A stretch of DNA of 34,060 nucleotides from Chitinophagaceae bacterium. Lineage in GTDB: Bacteria > Bacteroidota > Bacteroidia > Chitinophagales > Chitinophagaceae. The notes under the pieces are model-generated. The model had not been told where the DNA came from and searched no databases. It saw nothing but the letters and a program-made list of their open reading frames with translations. Position numbers and translations under genes: made by a program. The stretch spans positions 1-34,060 of the forward strand of contig JAICXX010000047.1 of the NCBI GenBank assembly GCA_025934485.1, written 5' to 3'. Shown one piece after another: positions 1 to 8,888 of this stretch. Every line of letters starts with the position of its first letter. Position 1 is the first letter of the stretch.

Positions 1-1734
1 CTTATTCGCTGCCTTCAACGTAGAGTCCAGGTCCTCCGGGGTTGGGTTGTGCAGCAATTCATCCCCGACTTTGTAGACGGTGTCGAGACCGGCGCGTTTC
101 GTAGTGAAGAAACCGGCATACCGGTTGGCTATCCCGTTCTCGTCGCTGACGAAAGTAAAGTGCGTGACGTTGTATTGCGTAGGGTAACGGGCGTCGCCGT
201 ATTTCAGATGGGTAAGCTGTGTGATCTGCTTGCCATCGGGTTCGTTCCAGTTGCTTACCAGAAAGACGTTGTAGTGGTTGTTGCTGGGCAGCACGGTGTC
301 CTTGCTCACTGCCATGCCCGCCGGCCGGTTGCTGGAGAAGATAATCCCCGTTTTGCCGGGAAAGGATACGAAGGAGGCGTCCAAATCGTCGTAGATATCG
401 TTGGTGATCTGTTTCCAGGTGGCTTTCTCGAGATCGTAGGTATAGATGTCGGATTGGCCGTTACGCACGGCGCTCAGCAGCAGGGTATTGCTGTTCAGCA
501 TATACTTCATGTCCTGCACCTGCTGGAAATCCGGCAGATCGGTCACTATCGGCTTATAGTGCTTCACCGCATCGTAAACAAAGAGCTTCACCTTACCCCT
601 ATCCCAGTAAATACAGGTCAGGCGGGTCCCTTTGGGGTCCCAGGCTAACAACGGGTAATGGGGGGCGAGCTGTTCTTCGAGCGACTTGACCCCGTTCTTC
701 AGCAGCGTATGCGTATAGATATACTGTTCATACAGCATCACTTTGTATGCTCCTCGATTGTATTCGACGACGGCATAGGTCTGGCTTTTGGGATTGGGGT
801 TGAGTGCAAAATGGAAATAATCCTTATGATCGTTGATATCGAATGACTCCACTACGGTCCCCTTGGGTTGGTTCCGGCGGCCACGCAGATCCCGCTCGTA
901 GAGATCTTCCTCTTCCTGCATAAAGTCCTTGAGCACCTCTTTGAACTTCTTCTTACAAATGCGTTGCGAGGCGTTGTTCAGATTACGATAGACCCGCGCC
1001 AGATAGAGGAAATAGGTGACATTTTCCTTTTTGTATTTGTTCGCCAGGTAATACCAAAAGGCATGACCCGCAAGATTCGGCTTCTCGTACGCGAACTGGT
1101 AAAAGTTCTTATACCTGCCCGAAAGCATCGCCGATTTCAGCTGATCGTCCAACACGGTATTCCAGGGTTCCGCCGCATATTCGATATAGCCGTCGGTAAG
1201 CCATTGCGGAAGATCGAGCAGCGTCTGGTTGGCGGCGAACTCGCCAAGATCATCGCCGAAGAGGATGTTTTCGACCAGGATACGGGCGATTCCCTCCCTG
1301 ATCTGTAGCCGAAGATTGTTATGGTCCCCCGTATAGTAGATCACCATCTTGTTGTTGACCAGCTTGGTGATCCCCCCCGTAGTCTGCCAGTCCAGGTTGA
1401 GGCCGATATTGGACTGCTCCATATCGTTGTAGGTGTTGTAAAGGACGATATTGGCCCTGCGCTGGAGACCGTATTCTACAAATTTTTCGATGCCGGGCAG
1501 TTCTTTTTCGGCCAGCTGCAGCACGTATTTGGCGAGATCCTGGCCGCCCTGGCTAAAATAGGTATTGAAATTGGGGGTCTGGTAATATTGCCACTTGAAG
1601 TTTTTGAATTGCAGGCGGTTCTTTCCGAATTCGACCGTATTGACCTGGGCCCTGAGGGAGCCGGAGCAAAAGAGCAATCCTAAGAAACCCAAAAAAAAGT
1701 AATGTGACTTCAACCTAGACTGATGAAATTGCAT
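1..1734 (-). CDS. Secreted PD40/TolB-like beta-propeller protein, 3' end outside window
   Basis: This is an open frame of 578 codons reading leftwards off the window edge, so only the N-terminal part is present. It starts at ATG 1734 with a signal peptide (basic start, hydrophobic YFFLGFLGLLFCSG, cleavage after LRAQ near residue 30). Residues about 30-260 resemble the peptidase-MA-like region found in Bacteroidota TolB-type proteins (PQWLTDGYIEYAAEPW), but I see no HExxH zinc motif, so this part is probably not an active protease. From about residue 290 onward there are repeated propeller-like blades such as YPLLAWDPKGTRLTCIYW and GIIFSSNRPAG. The likely location is the periplasm or outer surface. 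The exact role is unknown. It diverges from the hydrolase gene at 1814 across a 79-base AT-rich spacer. Confidence 0.75.
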   Translation of the reverse strand, partial: MQFHQSRLKSHYFFLGFLGLLFCSGSLRAQVNTVEFGKNRLQFKNFKWQYYQTPNFNTYFSQGGQDLAKYVLQLAEKELPGIEKFVEYGLQRRANIVLYNTYNDMEQSNIGLNLDWQTTGGITKLVNNKMVIYYTGDHNNLRLQIREGIARILVENILFGDDLGEFAANQTLLDLPQWLTDGYIEYAAEPWNTVLDDQLKSAMLSGRYKNFYQFAYEKPNLAGHAFWYYLANKYKKENVTYFLYLARVYRNLNNASQRICKKKFKEVLKDFMQEEEDLYERDLRGRRNQPKGTVVESFDINDHKDYFHFALNPNPKSQTYAVVEYNRGAYKVMLYEQYIYTHTLLKNGVKSLEEQLAPHYPLLAWDPKGTRLTCIYWDRGKVKLFVYDAVKHYKPIVTDLPDFQQVQDMKYMLNSNTLLLSAVRNGQSDIYTYDLEKATWKQITNDIYDDLDASFVSFPGKTGIIFSSNRPAGMAVSKDTVLPSNNHYNVFLVSNWNEPDGKQITQLTHLKYGDARYPTQYNVTHFTFVSDENGIANRYAGFFTTKRAGLDTVYKVGDELLHNPTPEDLDSTLKAANK

Positions 1735-1793
1735 ACCTGCTACCCTTTAAGTTTTAAAGTTATAACAATCCCCCCTACTGGTAAAATAGATTT

Positions 1794-1801
1794 TAATTTT
1801 G
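1794..1801 (+). promoter_or_regulatory. Bacteroidota -7 box for the MBL-fold gene
   Basis: TAATTTTG matches TAnnTTTG exactly and lies 12 bases before ATG 1814. No clear -33 TTG is seen at the usual 19-21 base spacing. The expected transcript start near 1806-1808 leaves a leader of only a few bases, which also argues against translation from the in-frame TTG at 1799. Confidence 0.5.
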
Positions 1802-1813
1802 ATCTTTGTTAAT

Positions 1814-2452
1814 ATGCTGACCGTAAAGACTTTCGAGTTCAACCCTGTACAAGAGAACACATACGTGCTATCCGATGAAAAGGATGCCTGCTGTATCATC
1901 GACCCCGGCTGTTATTTCGGCCATGAACGCACGGTTTTGCAGGAATATATTGAGCAGCAGGGGTTAAGCCCCAGGCTGCTCTTGAATACCCATTGCCACC
2001 TCGATCACGTTTTCGGTAACCGGTTCGTCGGCGAGACCTGGGACTTACCCCTCCATCTCCACGAAAAAGAGCGGGACGTGCTGGCCTGGGCGCCGGATAT
2101 GGGATTGCGGTGGGGGATGCCCTTTGAGAACTACCGGGGTGAGTTCGTTTTTCTGACGCCCGGAAGATCGATAACCCTTGGCGATAATGAACTTTCCATC
2201 CTTTTCCTGCCCGGGCATTCCCCCGGCAGTGTCGGGTTCTACTCCGCCGAACAGGGCTTCCTGATCGGTGGCGATGTACTGTTCCGGGAGGGCATCGGCC
2301 GGACGGATCTACCCGGTGGCGATCATGCCACCCTCCTGCGTTCGATCCGCGAACAGCTTTGGCCCCTGCCGGACGGAACAATCGTCTATCCGGGACACGG
2401 GAAGCCCACGACAGTGGGCTGGGAACGGGCGCATAACCCATTCGTGCAATAG
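1814..2452 (+). CDS. Metallo-beta-lactamase-fold hydrolase, glyoxalase II-like
   Basis: The protein has 212 residues and a single MBL domain. The metal ligands are all visible: HCHLDH at residues 60-65, H134 in LPGHSPGS, D154 in GGDVLF, and H195 in YPGHGKPT. This is the full binuclear site of the glyoxalase II/YcbL branch. It lacks the C-terminal helical substrate domain of classical GloB (about 250 residues), so a YcbL-like thioester or small-molecule hydrolase is more likely than true hydroxyacylglutathione hydrolase. ATG 1814 was chosen over TTG 1799 because the -7 box overlaps the latter. The protein is cytoplasmic, with no signal peptide. It converges with the flippase gene across 31 bases. 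Confidence 0.88.
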   Translation: MLTVKTFEFNPVQENTYVLSDEKDACCIIDPGCYFGHERTVLQEYIEQQGLSPRLLLNTHCHLDHVFGNRFVGETWDLPLHLHEKERDVLAWAPDMGLRWGMPFENYRGEFVFLTPGRSITLGDNELSILFLPGHSPGSVGFYSAEQGFLIGGDVLFREGIGRTDLPGGDHATLLRSIREQLWPLPDGTIVYPGHGKPTTVGWERAHNPFVQ

Positions 2453-2483
2453 CAGCGGCTTGCCGGCGCCCGTTACCCAGCGA

Positions 2484-4010
2484 TCAAGTGACCGCGGGTG
2501 GCCGGCCGCCCAGATACTTTCCAAGCACGGGCATCCGGCTAAACTCCTTGCGCTCGACGCGAAGGATAAACAGACCATAGGCCGCCAGAAAGATCGTGCC
2601 CAGCACCAGCGAAAACGCCATATTCGACCAAAGCCGGACAAGCCCGGCATGCACCAGGTATAGCAAAAACACGATCACCATATACGCCACCAGCTTCTTC
2701 CAGGCATAAGGTACCGGGTAGACCTTCTGCCCCCAGACAAAAGAAATGACCATCATGCTCCCATAACAAAGGAACGTCGCCCAGGCCGAAGCCATAAACC
2801 CGAACGAGGGAATGAAGACATAGTTGATCACCAGCGTGATCGCAGCGCCGATCAGCGTGATATACATCCCCGGACGGCTGTTCGTGCTGAGCTTATACCA
2901 GATGGAAAGATTGTAATAAATGCCCAAAAACATATTGGCAAAAAGCAGGATAGGCACCACCTTAAGCCCGACATACATGCTCGGGTCCTGGATAAACCAC
3001 TTCAAAATATCGATGTACATCATCACGAACAGGAACATGCCGCAGATCAGCATCACAAAGAATTTCATTACCCGCGCGTAAGTACGCTGAGCCGATTCTT
3101 CCACGCTCTGGCGAAAGAAAAATGGTTCCGCCCCCATCCGGAAGGCCTGCACGAAGAGGGAGATCAGCAGGGATAGCTTATAACAGCCGCTATAGATACC
3201 GACCTGGTAAGTGGCATAGTTATTCGCATGCGGCAGCCGCCAGTCCAGCATGATCCGGTCGAAGGTCTCATTGATCATCCCACCAAGACCCGCCACCGTC
3301 AACGGCAGCGAATAGAGCATGACCTCCCGCCACAGCGGCAGATTGAACGACCACCTGACCCGCTTTATCAATGGCAAAACCATCACCAGCAGGAACACAT
3401 TCTGCAATACATTCGCCAGCAGCACATACCCTGCCATCCCGAACCTCGGGTGATAAATAAACCCCATGATGCTGTTCGGATGGGCCTTCAGCACCCGTGG
3501 ACATACGGACAGGAAAAAAAATGTCAGCCCGACATACACAATGACACCCGAGATGCGAATGAACGCGAACTTGCGGGGTCTTCCCTCCTGACGCAGCCGG
3601 GCGAACGGCAAAGCCGTCAGGGCGTCGAAACCGAGCATCAGCGCCGCCAGCGTGATATATCCCGGGTGATTGGTCACGTCCAGGATCTGGGCCACCGGTG
3701 CCCGGAAAAGGATCAGCAGCGTGGTGATCAGCGTAGTGGTGGAGATCATCGAGATCAGCAGGGTAGGATACAGGTCCTGCTTTGTCTCTTTCTTTTGGAT
3801 AAACCGGAAATACGCGTAGTCCAGCCCAAATAACGCCCCGGCATTAAGAAAGGAGATAAAAGCATAGACCAGGGTCATCTTCCCGAACTCCGGTGTCCCC
3901 CTCATCGTAGCAGTGAGATAGGGAGTCAGCAGTTGAACAACGAATTTGGACACAATGGCACTCACGCCATACCACATAGTCTCGCCCGCTAATTTTTTGA
4001 TACTGCTCAT
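2484..4010 (-). CDS. Polysaccharide/lipid-linked oligosaccharide flippase (Wzx-like, MOP superfamily)
   Basis: This 508-residue integral membrane protein has about 12-14 hydrophobic segments spread along its length. The N-terminal pattern (KKLAGETMWYGVSAIVSKFV, then LLTPYLT) is typical of the polysaccharide synthase/MATE-like flippases that move undecaprenyl-linked glycans or lipids across the inner membrane. Charged residues in the first helices (for example FGLDYAYFRFIQKKE) fit this family. No glycosyltransferase or Wzy gene is adjacent in the window, so the substrate cannot be assigned. It lies downstream of the histidine kinase and response regulator genes in the same direction with a 67-base gap that has its own -7 box. 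Confidence 0.85.
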   Translation of the reverse strand: MSSIKKLAGETMWYGVSAIVSKFVVQLLTPYLTATMRGTPEFGKMTLVYAFISFLNAGALFGLDYAYFRFIQKKETKQDLYPTLLISMISTTTLITTLLILFRAPVAQILDVTNHPGYITLAALMLGFDALTALPFARLRQEGRPRKFAFIRISGVIVYVGLTFFFLSVCPRVLKAHPNSIMGFIYHPRFGMAGYVLLANVLQNVFLLVMVLPLIKRVRWSFNLPLWREVMLYSLPLTVAGLGGMINETFDRIMLDWRLPHANNYATYQVGIYSGCYKLSLLISLFVQAFRMGAEPFFFRQSVEESAQRTYARVMKFFVMLICGMFLFVMMYIDILKWFIQDPSMYVGLKVVPILLFANMFLGIYYNLSIWYKLSTNSRPGMYITLIGAAITLVINYVFIPSFGFMASAWATFLCYGSMMVISFVWGQKVYPVPYAWKKLVAYMVIVFLLYLVHAGLVRLWSNMAFSLVLGTIFLAAYGLFILRVERKEFSRMPVLGKYLGGRPPAVT

Positions 4011-4043
4011 GTTGGGTCACTGGCCGCCATCGGCGACAACGCG

Positions 4044-4051
4044 CAAAATTA
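4044..4051 (-). promoter_or_regulatory. Bacteroidota -7 box upstream of the flippase
   Basis: On the minus strand this reads TAATTTTG, an exact TAnnTTTG match. It lies 33 bases upstream of the flippase ATG at 4010. No convincing -33 element is seen, so this is a partial promoter match. It suggests the flippase can be transcribed separately from the regulator genes. Confidence 0.4.
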
Positions 4052-4077
4052 ACGCTCAAATCGTAAATAACGTATAT

Positions 4078-4746
4078 TCAGCCGATTTCCTCCTCCCGGA
4101 TAATATTGTGTTTCAAGGCGAAGATCACCACGCCGGCGGTATTCTTGACATCCATTTTTTCCAGTATCCGCGTCCGGTAGCCTTCGACGGTGCGCTTGCT
4201 CAGGAACAACAGCTCGCCGATCTCCTGGGCGGTATGCTGTCTGCAGATAAGCCGGATGATCTCTTTTTCACGCGCGGTGAACAAGGCCGACGGCGCTTTT
4301 TTTTGCGAATCGAATTTACTTTTGACGATCAGCGCCGCCAGATTGGCCGTCGTATGCTTGCAATAGTAGATATTTCCCGCCTCTACGGTCAGAATGGCCT
4401 CCAGGATCTCTTTTTTGTCCGCGTGCTTCAATAGATATCCCCGGGCGCCCGCTTCCAGCATCTCCACGACAAGATCTTCTTCCTCATGCATCGAGAGGGC
4501 GATGATCTTGAGTTCGGGGTGCCGTTGCAACAGAAGCCTGGTCGCCGCAATGCCATCCATTCGCGGCATTTTGATGTCGGTGAGCACCATCGTGGGCCTG
4601 GTCTCATCCACCAGGCGAAGCAGTTCCTGACCGTCCCCGGCCTGTCCCACCAGCTGTACCGTATCCTGTTTGGCCAACATGAGCGCCAGGCCGTCCCGAA
4701 AGATCTCATGATCGTCTGCGATTATCAGACTTATGCTATTTTTCAT
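4078..4746 (-). CDS. Two-component response regulator, NarL/FixJ type
   Basis: This 222-residue protein has an N-terminal receiver domain (about 5-122) and a C-terminal LuxR-type helix-turn-helix (about 152-215). The receiver keeps the acidic pair D11/D12, the phospho-acceptor D57 in LTDIKMPRMDG, the switch Ser/Thr position S85 and K107 in GYLLKHAD. The HTH is seen in LFTAREKEIIRLICRQHTAQEIGELL and the following LSKRTVEGYRTRILEKM. It is a DNA-binding transcription factor. It lies 10 bases downstream of the histidine kinase gene, so the two are almost certainly co-transcribed and paired. The targets are unknown; the downstream flippase is a candidate by position only. Confidence 0.93.
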   Translation of the reverse strand: MKNSISLIIADDHEIFRDGLALMLAKQDTVQLVGQAGDGQELLRLVDETRPTMVLTDIKMPRMDGIAATRLLLQRHPELKIIALSMHEEEDLVVEMLEAGARGYLLKHADKKEILEAILTVEAGNIYYCKHTTANLAALIVKSKFDSQKKAPSALFTAREKEIIRLICRQHTAQEIGELLFLSKRTVEGYRTRILEKMDVKNTAGVVIFALKHNIIREEEIG

Positions 4747-4756
4747 CCGGATAAAA

Positions 4757-5515
4757 TTAGGTCTTTATAGCCACCTGCCACATGGGAATCCTGATAAAAT
4801 AGTTCGTACCACCACCCGGCATGGAGTCAAGCGTCAGGACACCGTTGAGTATCTCACAGCGGCTTTGCAGACTACGCAGCCCCAGGCTGGCAGAGCCCGC
4901 CAGAACTTTTTCTTTATCGAATCCCTTTCCATCGTCTTTCGTAAGACACAGCAGATGCCCTTCCTCTTCGCTAAAACCGATCTGCAGATTGTTCGCGTCC
5001 GCATGTTTGATCGTATTCAACACGATCTCCTGTATCATCCGGAATAGATGGATCTCCTTTTCCTTGGGAAGCCGGAACTCCCTGACGGCATACAGCTGAA
5101 TGTTTACGGACTGGCGAAGCCGTACCTGGTTGATGAGCTCGCGGATAGCATCCAACAGTCCTCTTCTCTCCAGCGTATTGGGCAGCAGGTCATGACTGAT
5201 CCGTCGCACACTGCCAATGATCTCATCCAGGTATCCGCCGGTTTTTTCAAGAAGATCCCTATCCGATGAACTCTCCGTTTCCACGCTGCTGATGTTCAGC
5301 TTGACCGCCGACAGCAGAGGGCCAAGACCGTCATAAAGATCTCCGGCTATTTGTTTCCGTTCTTTCTCGCGCATCGTGATCTCCGCGAGGATCTTTTCTC
5401 GTTGCACGCGCATATACCGGCGATGATAGCGTATAATGGACACAAAAAAGCATACAGTGACAATGACAATGGCAATCGTAACCCCTAAAGAGATATAAAG
5501 GACCTTAGTTTCCAT
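4757..5515 (-). CDS. HPK7-type sensor histidine kinase with Tyr at the phospho-His position
   Basis: This 252-residue membrane-anchored kinase has one TM helix (about 7-28), a coiled linker, a HisKA_3 dimerisation region (about 50-115) and a HATPase_c domain (about 150-248). The ATP-binding motifs are visible: the N box in EIVLNTIKHADANN, the G1 box DDGKGFD and the G2-like GLRSLQSRCEI. In the H box, ERKQIAGDLYDGLGPLLS, the family's phospho-accepting His is a Tyr (Y61, codon TAT at 5333-5335). There is no periplasmic sensor domain. It precedes its likely partner regulator by 10 bases. It may be a non-phosphorylating kinase, a phosphatase or a partner of another kinase; a sequencing error of one base is the simplest alternative. 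Confidence 0.88.
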   Translation of the reverse strand: METKVLYISLGVTIAIVIVTVCFFVSIIRYHRRYMRVQREKILAEITMREKERKQIAGDLYDGLGPLLSAVKLNISSVETESSSDRDLLEKTGGYLDEIIGSVRRISHDLLPNTLERRGLLDAIRELINQVRLRQSVNIQLYAVREFRLPKEKEIHLFRMIQEIVLNTIKHADANNLQIGFSEEEGHLLCLTKDDGKGFDKEKVLAGSASLGLRSLQSRCEILNGVLTLDSMPGGGTNYFIRIPMWQVAIKT

Positions 5516-5769
5516 GAAGTTGGAGCCAAGGTACTATTGATCATATAAAGAAAATCGAGTATAAATTCTGGAATAAAATAGGTATAACTACGTACGTGTT
5601 TGCGTACAACTGCGCTAGGGCAGCCGGGAAGGATGAATGAAATTTGCCGGAAACCTAAACCCTCAGCAGATCAGATACCATTAACATTAAACCCTCGTGA
5701 GGTTACCGCTAGCAATCCCGTCGACAGGCCGGGATTTGCTGCTTATAGCCCCCGAGCCGCCGAAGGCGG
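5516..5769. other. Non-coding spacer between the kinase and arfB
   Basis: No credible gene is seen in these 254 bases. The stretch contains an imperfect inverted repeat (AATCCCG at 5714-5720 with CGGGATT at 5730-5736) and, at its right border, the hairpin described next. No TAnnTTTG box in the expected place for the kinase gene was recognised. Confidence 0.5.
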
Positions 5770-5771
5770 CT
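5755..5771 (-). terminator. GC-rich hairpin at the arfB stop codon
   Basis: A perfect 7-bp stem (AGCCGCC with GGCGGCT) closes a 3-base loop and overlaps the arfB stop codon (5770-5772). There is no U-run downstream on the minus strand, so it is either a weak terminator, an RNA-stabilising hairpin, or a relative of the triloop hairpins of the repeat family in this window. Confidence 0.35.
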
Positions 5772-6174
5772 AGTAGTCCCCCCGATATTTTCTTCGTCCT
5801 TCTTTGACCTGTCCCTGCCTTTTCTTATGCTCTATCCTGCGCTCCTTTGCCGCGGCCGAAGGTTTGGTAGCGATCCGCCGTTTTTCTTTTATCAGTGCCG
5901 TTTCGAGCAGGTCATGCATCTTGCGGATGACCTCCGCTTTATTGCCCAGCTGTGTCCGGTGTACCTGCGACCGGACCTGGATATAGCCATCGGAATTGAC
6001 ACGGGCAGCCAGTTTGTGGCCGAGCACCAATTTTTGGTCATCCGTAAGAACGGCCGAGTCATGGATGGAGAAATAGCCTTCCACCATGGTCTCGACTTTA
6101 TTGACATTTTGTCCGCCTTTTCCACCGCTGCGCGCCGTTCGGAAAATAATTTCTTTTGAAATATCGATCTTCAT
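5770..6174 (-). CDS. arfB: Alternative ribosome-rescue factor ArfB (GGQ peptidyl-tRNA hydrolase)
   Basis: This 134-residue protein matches the ArfB/YaeJ family in length and layout. The catalytic GGQ is at residues 20-22 (RSGGKGGQNVNKVET), followed by the class I release-factor fold. The C-terminal tail from about residue 95 is strongly basic (KEKRRIATKPSAAAKERR, then HKKRQGQVKEGRRKYRGDY); in ArfB such a tail enters the empty mRNA channel of stalled ribosomes. It hydrolyses peptidyl-tRNA on ribosomes lacking a stop codon. It is divergent from yfhO (89-base spacer) and appears monocistronic. There is no codon-recognition domain, which separates it from PrfA/PrfB. Confidence 0.93.
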   Translation of the reverse strand: MKIDISKEIIFRTARSGGKGGQNVNKVETMVEGYFSIHDSAVLTDDQKLVLGHKLAARVNSDGYIQVRSQVHRTQLGNKAEVIRKMHDLLETALIKEKRRIATKPSAAAKERRIEHKKRQGQVKEGRRKYRGDY

Positions 6175-6263
6175 ATTACTTTAGCCGAGTTAAAGGTATA
6201 TTAAAAAGCGGAGGGACCTTGTCAGGATGGTCCGGGAATTGCAGGGATTTGAGAGTCAATTAG

Positions 6264-8888
6264 ATGAAAAACATACGCAAGGAACTTTTATGGCGTCGTA
6301 AGGATCTTTTGTGGCGCGCTTTTCCGCACCTCATTGCTGTTTTTGTCTTTCTGCTGGTAGCCGTGATCTATTGCCGTCCTATTTTCGATGGCAAGGTCTT
6401 GGAGCAGGAAGATGTGATGCAGTGGCAGGGGATGGCGCATAATTCCTTTGAATATAAGGAAACGCACGGTCATTTTCCTTTGTGGAGCAATGGCATGTTC
6501 AGCGGCATGCCTGCGTATCAGATCGCCATGGATACCCAATCCATAAGTGTCCCTAATTTATTTTATGGGCTGCTTACCCTGGATCTGAAAAAGCCCGCAA
6601 ATTTCTTTTTCCTTGCCTGTATTTGCTTTTATTTCCTGGCGCTCGTGCTACGCGTTAATCCGTATATCGGCATCATCGGCAGTCTGGCCTATGCGTATGC
6701 GACCTACAACGCCGTGATCGTGGCCGTTGGCCACGATACAAAGATGCAGACCATTGCCCTGATGCCTGCCGTCATCGGTTCCCTGATCCTGATCTTCGAA
6801 GAAAGGTACTGGCTGGGGATCGTCCTGACGACGCTTTGCACGGCATTGATGGTCTCATTCAATCATGTGCAGATCATCTACTATACGATGATCATTGCGG
6901 CTGGGCTCATGGTTGGTTATGGAATACCCTGGCTACGAAAGGGCAAAAGAAAACAACTCATGCGCACGATCGCCCTGGCGCTGGGCGCGGCGATCATCGG
7001 CATTCTCAGCAATGCCGTAGCCCTGTTTACCACATTCGATTCTTCCAAAGAGACGATCCGGGGAGGCAGCGAGCTGGCGGATGCCCAAAGCAACTATACG
7101 AAAGAAGGACTGAGCGAGCAGGCCGCCTTTGACTTCAGCATGTACAAGCTTGAGCCCTTCGTGATGCTGGTGCCGGATATCTATGGGGGTAGTACCGAAT
7201 TGCAATTACCGCCCGAAAAATCCAGGGCCATGCGGGCGCTGGATAAAATGCCGGCGAATGTAGCGGCACTGGTAGGCGAAAACGGGCCACGCTACTACTG
7301 GGGCGGAGTAGGCGAGTTCTTCTCGGGCCCTCCCTACGTAGGGGCCATTATTATCTTGCTGGCGGTTCTCGGTTTTTTTATCCTCGACAATCGCCATAAA
7401 TGGTGGATACTGGGAGTTTGCGTCCTCACTATCGCCATGAGCTGGGGAGGTTATTTCCAGGGATTCAACGGATTCCTGCTCAAATACCTGCCACTGTACA
7501 ATAAATTCCGGGGACCCAGCATGATCCTCGTTGTACCCACCTTCCTGTTCTGTATGATGGCCGTGATGACGCTGCAAAAGATCCTCGCGGACAAGGACAG
7601 TGTGACACTCTGGCGGCACTATGGCTGGGGCCTGGCCGCGATGGGCGGCATCTTTCTGATCCTCGGGGGACTCTATCTCGGGTTCAATTACTCGAGCGGG
7701 TGGGAGAAAGACCTGCTGCAAAGAGCCGCATTACAGGGCAAAGCCGCGGCGGGGTATATGACGAACTTTGTTCAGGGCCTGAGAGCCGACCGGCAGCAAC
7801 TATTCCTGCAAAGTATCCTTCGGTCGCTGGGCCTGGTGCTGGCTGCGGCATTGGCAATAACCTTCTACCTGCGGCGGCGGCTCCGGCCGGCCCTTCTGGT
7901 AGGCATCGTCGGAGTCCTGAGCTTTGCCGATATCCTTTCCATGGATGTCAATTACCTCAACGACGACAACTACAAAGAAAGCAACGAATACCAACAGAAC
8001 TTCACGGCAACCGATGCGGATAAGGAGATCATGGCGGACAAAAGCGATTACAGGGTCTTCGATCTGCGCGACAGCATCTCCAACGCGCTCACCTATGGGG
8101 CGATGACGGCCTATTTTCATAACTCCATCGGGGGATATCATGCGGCACGGCTCTCGATCTACGAAGACCTGATCAACCGGCAGCTCTTCAATTTTCCCAA
8201 CTGCGCCCCCGTGCTCAATATGCTTAATACGAAGTACATCATACGACCCACGGGTGACGGCGGCGATACCGTGGTACGCAACAAAGGCTCGCTGGGACCG
8301 GTGTGGTTCGTCCGGGACGTGCAATTCGAACCCACGCCCGGGACCGTGATGAATGCGCTGACGCACTTTCATCCCAAGGACACCGCGATCCTCTTCTCCC
8401 GGGACAGTACCAGGGTCGCTTATGATAGGACCGGCGACACCACCGGATTTATCCAGCTTATCAAGAATGATAACGATGAGATCACCTACCGCTGCGATGC
8501 GCCGCATCGCCGTTTTGCCGTTTTCAGCGAGGTGTATTACAAACGCGGCTGGCGGGCCTGGATCGATACCAAAGAGGTCCCGATCATCCGTACGAACTAT
8601 GTATTGCGCGGATTATCCGTACCCCCCGGCCGGCACATCATCCGATTTTTATTCCGGCCCCTTTCCTATTATCTGGGCCGGCAGATCCAGTGGATGGCTT
8701 CCATTATTTTCCTGCTGATGGTGACGGGACTGGTGATCGTATTTTGGCGGGAGCATCCATTACGGACCAAAGGTCCGTCGGTCGAAGGCCAGACATTGGC
8801 GTTTCCACGTGTAATCGTATCTTCCGGCGAAAAATGCGAGCCGTTATCCAACGTGTCAGCCGGGCTTCCGTTACAATCGAAGGAATAG
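6264..8888 (+). CDS. YfhO family multi-spanning membrane protein
   Basis: This 874-residue protein has about 12-14 TM helices, starting near residue 20 (HLIAVFVFLLVAVIYCRPIF) and ending with WMASIIFLLMVTGLVIVFW. A large extracytoplasmic region lies between the last helices (about 565-800). Bacteroidota YfhO proteins are large GT-C-like membrane proteins; Gram-positive YfhO is linked to glycosylation of lipoteichoic acid, but the role here is unknown. The early loop PIFDGKVLEQEDVMQWQGM is acidic, as in GT-C enzymes. The last roughly 43 codons are odd: they run through a repeat element (8762-8812) and then overlap the start of dtd by 55 bases in another frame, so this tail is probably not ancestral. 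Confidence 0.85.
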   Translation: MKNIRKELLWRRKDLLWRAFPHLIAVFVFLLVAVIYCRPIFDGKVLEQEDVMQWQGMAHNSFEYKETHGHFPLWSNGMFSGMPAYQIAMDTQSISVPNLFYGLLTLDLKKPANFFFLACICFYFLALVLRVNPYIGIIGSLAYAYATYNAVIVAVGHDTKMQTIALMPAVIGSLILIFEERYWLGIVLTTLCTALMVSFNHVQIIYYTMIIAAGLMVGYGIPWLRKGKRKQLMRTIALALGAAIIGILSNAVALFTTFDSSKETIRGGSELADAQSNYTKEGLSEQAAFDFSMYKLEPFVMLVPDIYGGSTELQLPPEKSRAMRALDKMPANVAALVGENGPRYYWGGVGEFFSGPPYVGAIIILLAVLGFFILDNRHKWWILGVCVLTIAMSWGGYFQGFNGFLLKYLPLYNKFRGPSMILVVPTFLFCMMAVMTLQKILADKDSVTLWRHYGWGLAAMGGIFLILGGLYLGFNYSSGWEKDLLQRAALQGKAAAGYMTNFVQGLRADRQQLFLQSILRSLGLVLAAALAITFYLRRRLRPALLVGIVGVLSFADILSMDVNYLNDDNYKESNEYQQNFTATDADKEIMADKSDYRVFDLRDSISNALTYGAMTAYFHNSIGGYHAARLSIYEDLINRQLFNFPNCAPVLNMLNTKYIIRPTGDGGDTVVRNKGSLGPVWFVRDVQFEPTPGTVMNALTHFHPKDTAILFSRDSTRVAYDRTGDTTGFIQLIKNDNDEITYRCDAPHRRFAVFSEVYYKRGWRAWIDTKEVPIIRTNYVLRGLSVPPGRHIIRFLFRPLSYYLGRQIQWMASIIFLLMVTGLVIVFWREHPLRTKGPSVEGQTLAFPRVIVSSGEKCEPLSNVSAGLPLQSKE
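8762..8812 (+). repeat. Structured repeat, copy 1 (degenerate), inside the yfhO 3' end
   Basis: The element has a perfect 7-bp hairpin with an AAA loop (ACGGACC 8762-8768, GGTCCGT 8772-8778), a second hairpin GGTC-GAA-GGCC (8780-8790, one G-T pair), then ACATTGGCG, which corresponds to the ACATTAGCG core of the other copies. The downstream stem arms are not recognisable, so it looks like an older copy. It is in the same orientation as copies at 9290, 26558 and 33911. Confidence 0.6.

Noticed and set aside
49..1683. Four plus-strand open frames at the left end
   Set aside because: They are antisense shadows of the minus-strand TolB-like gene, which gives a signal peptide and propeller repeats.
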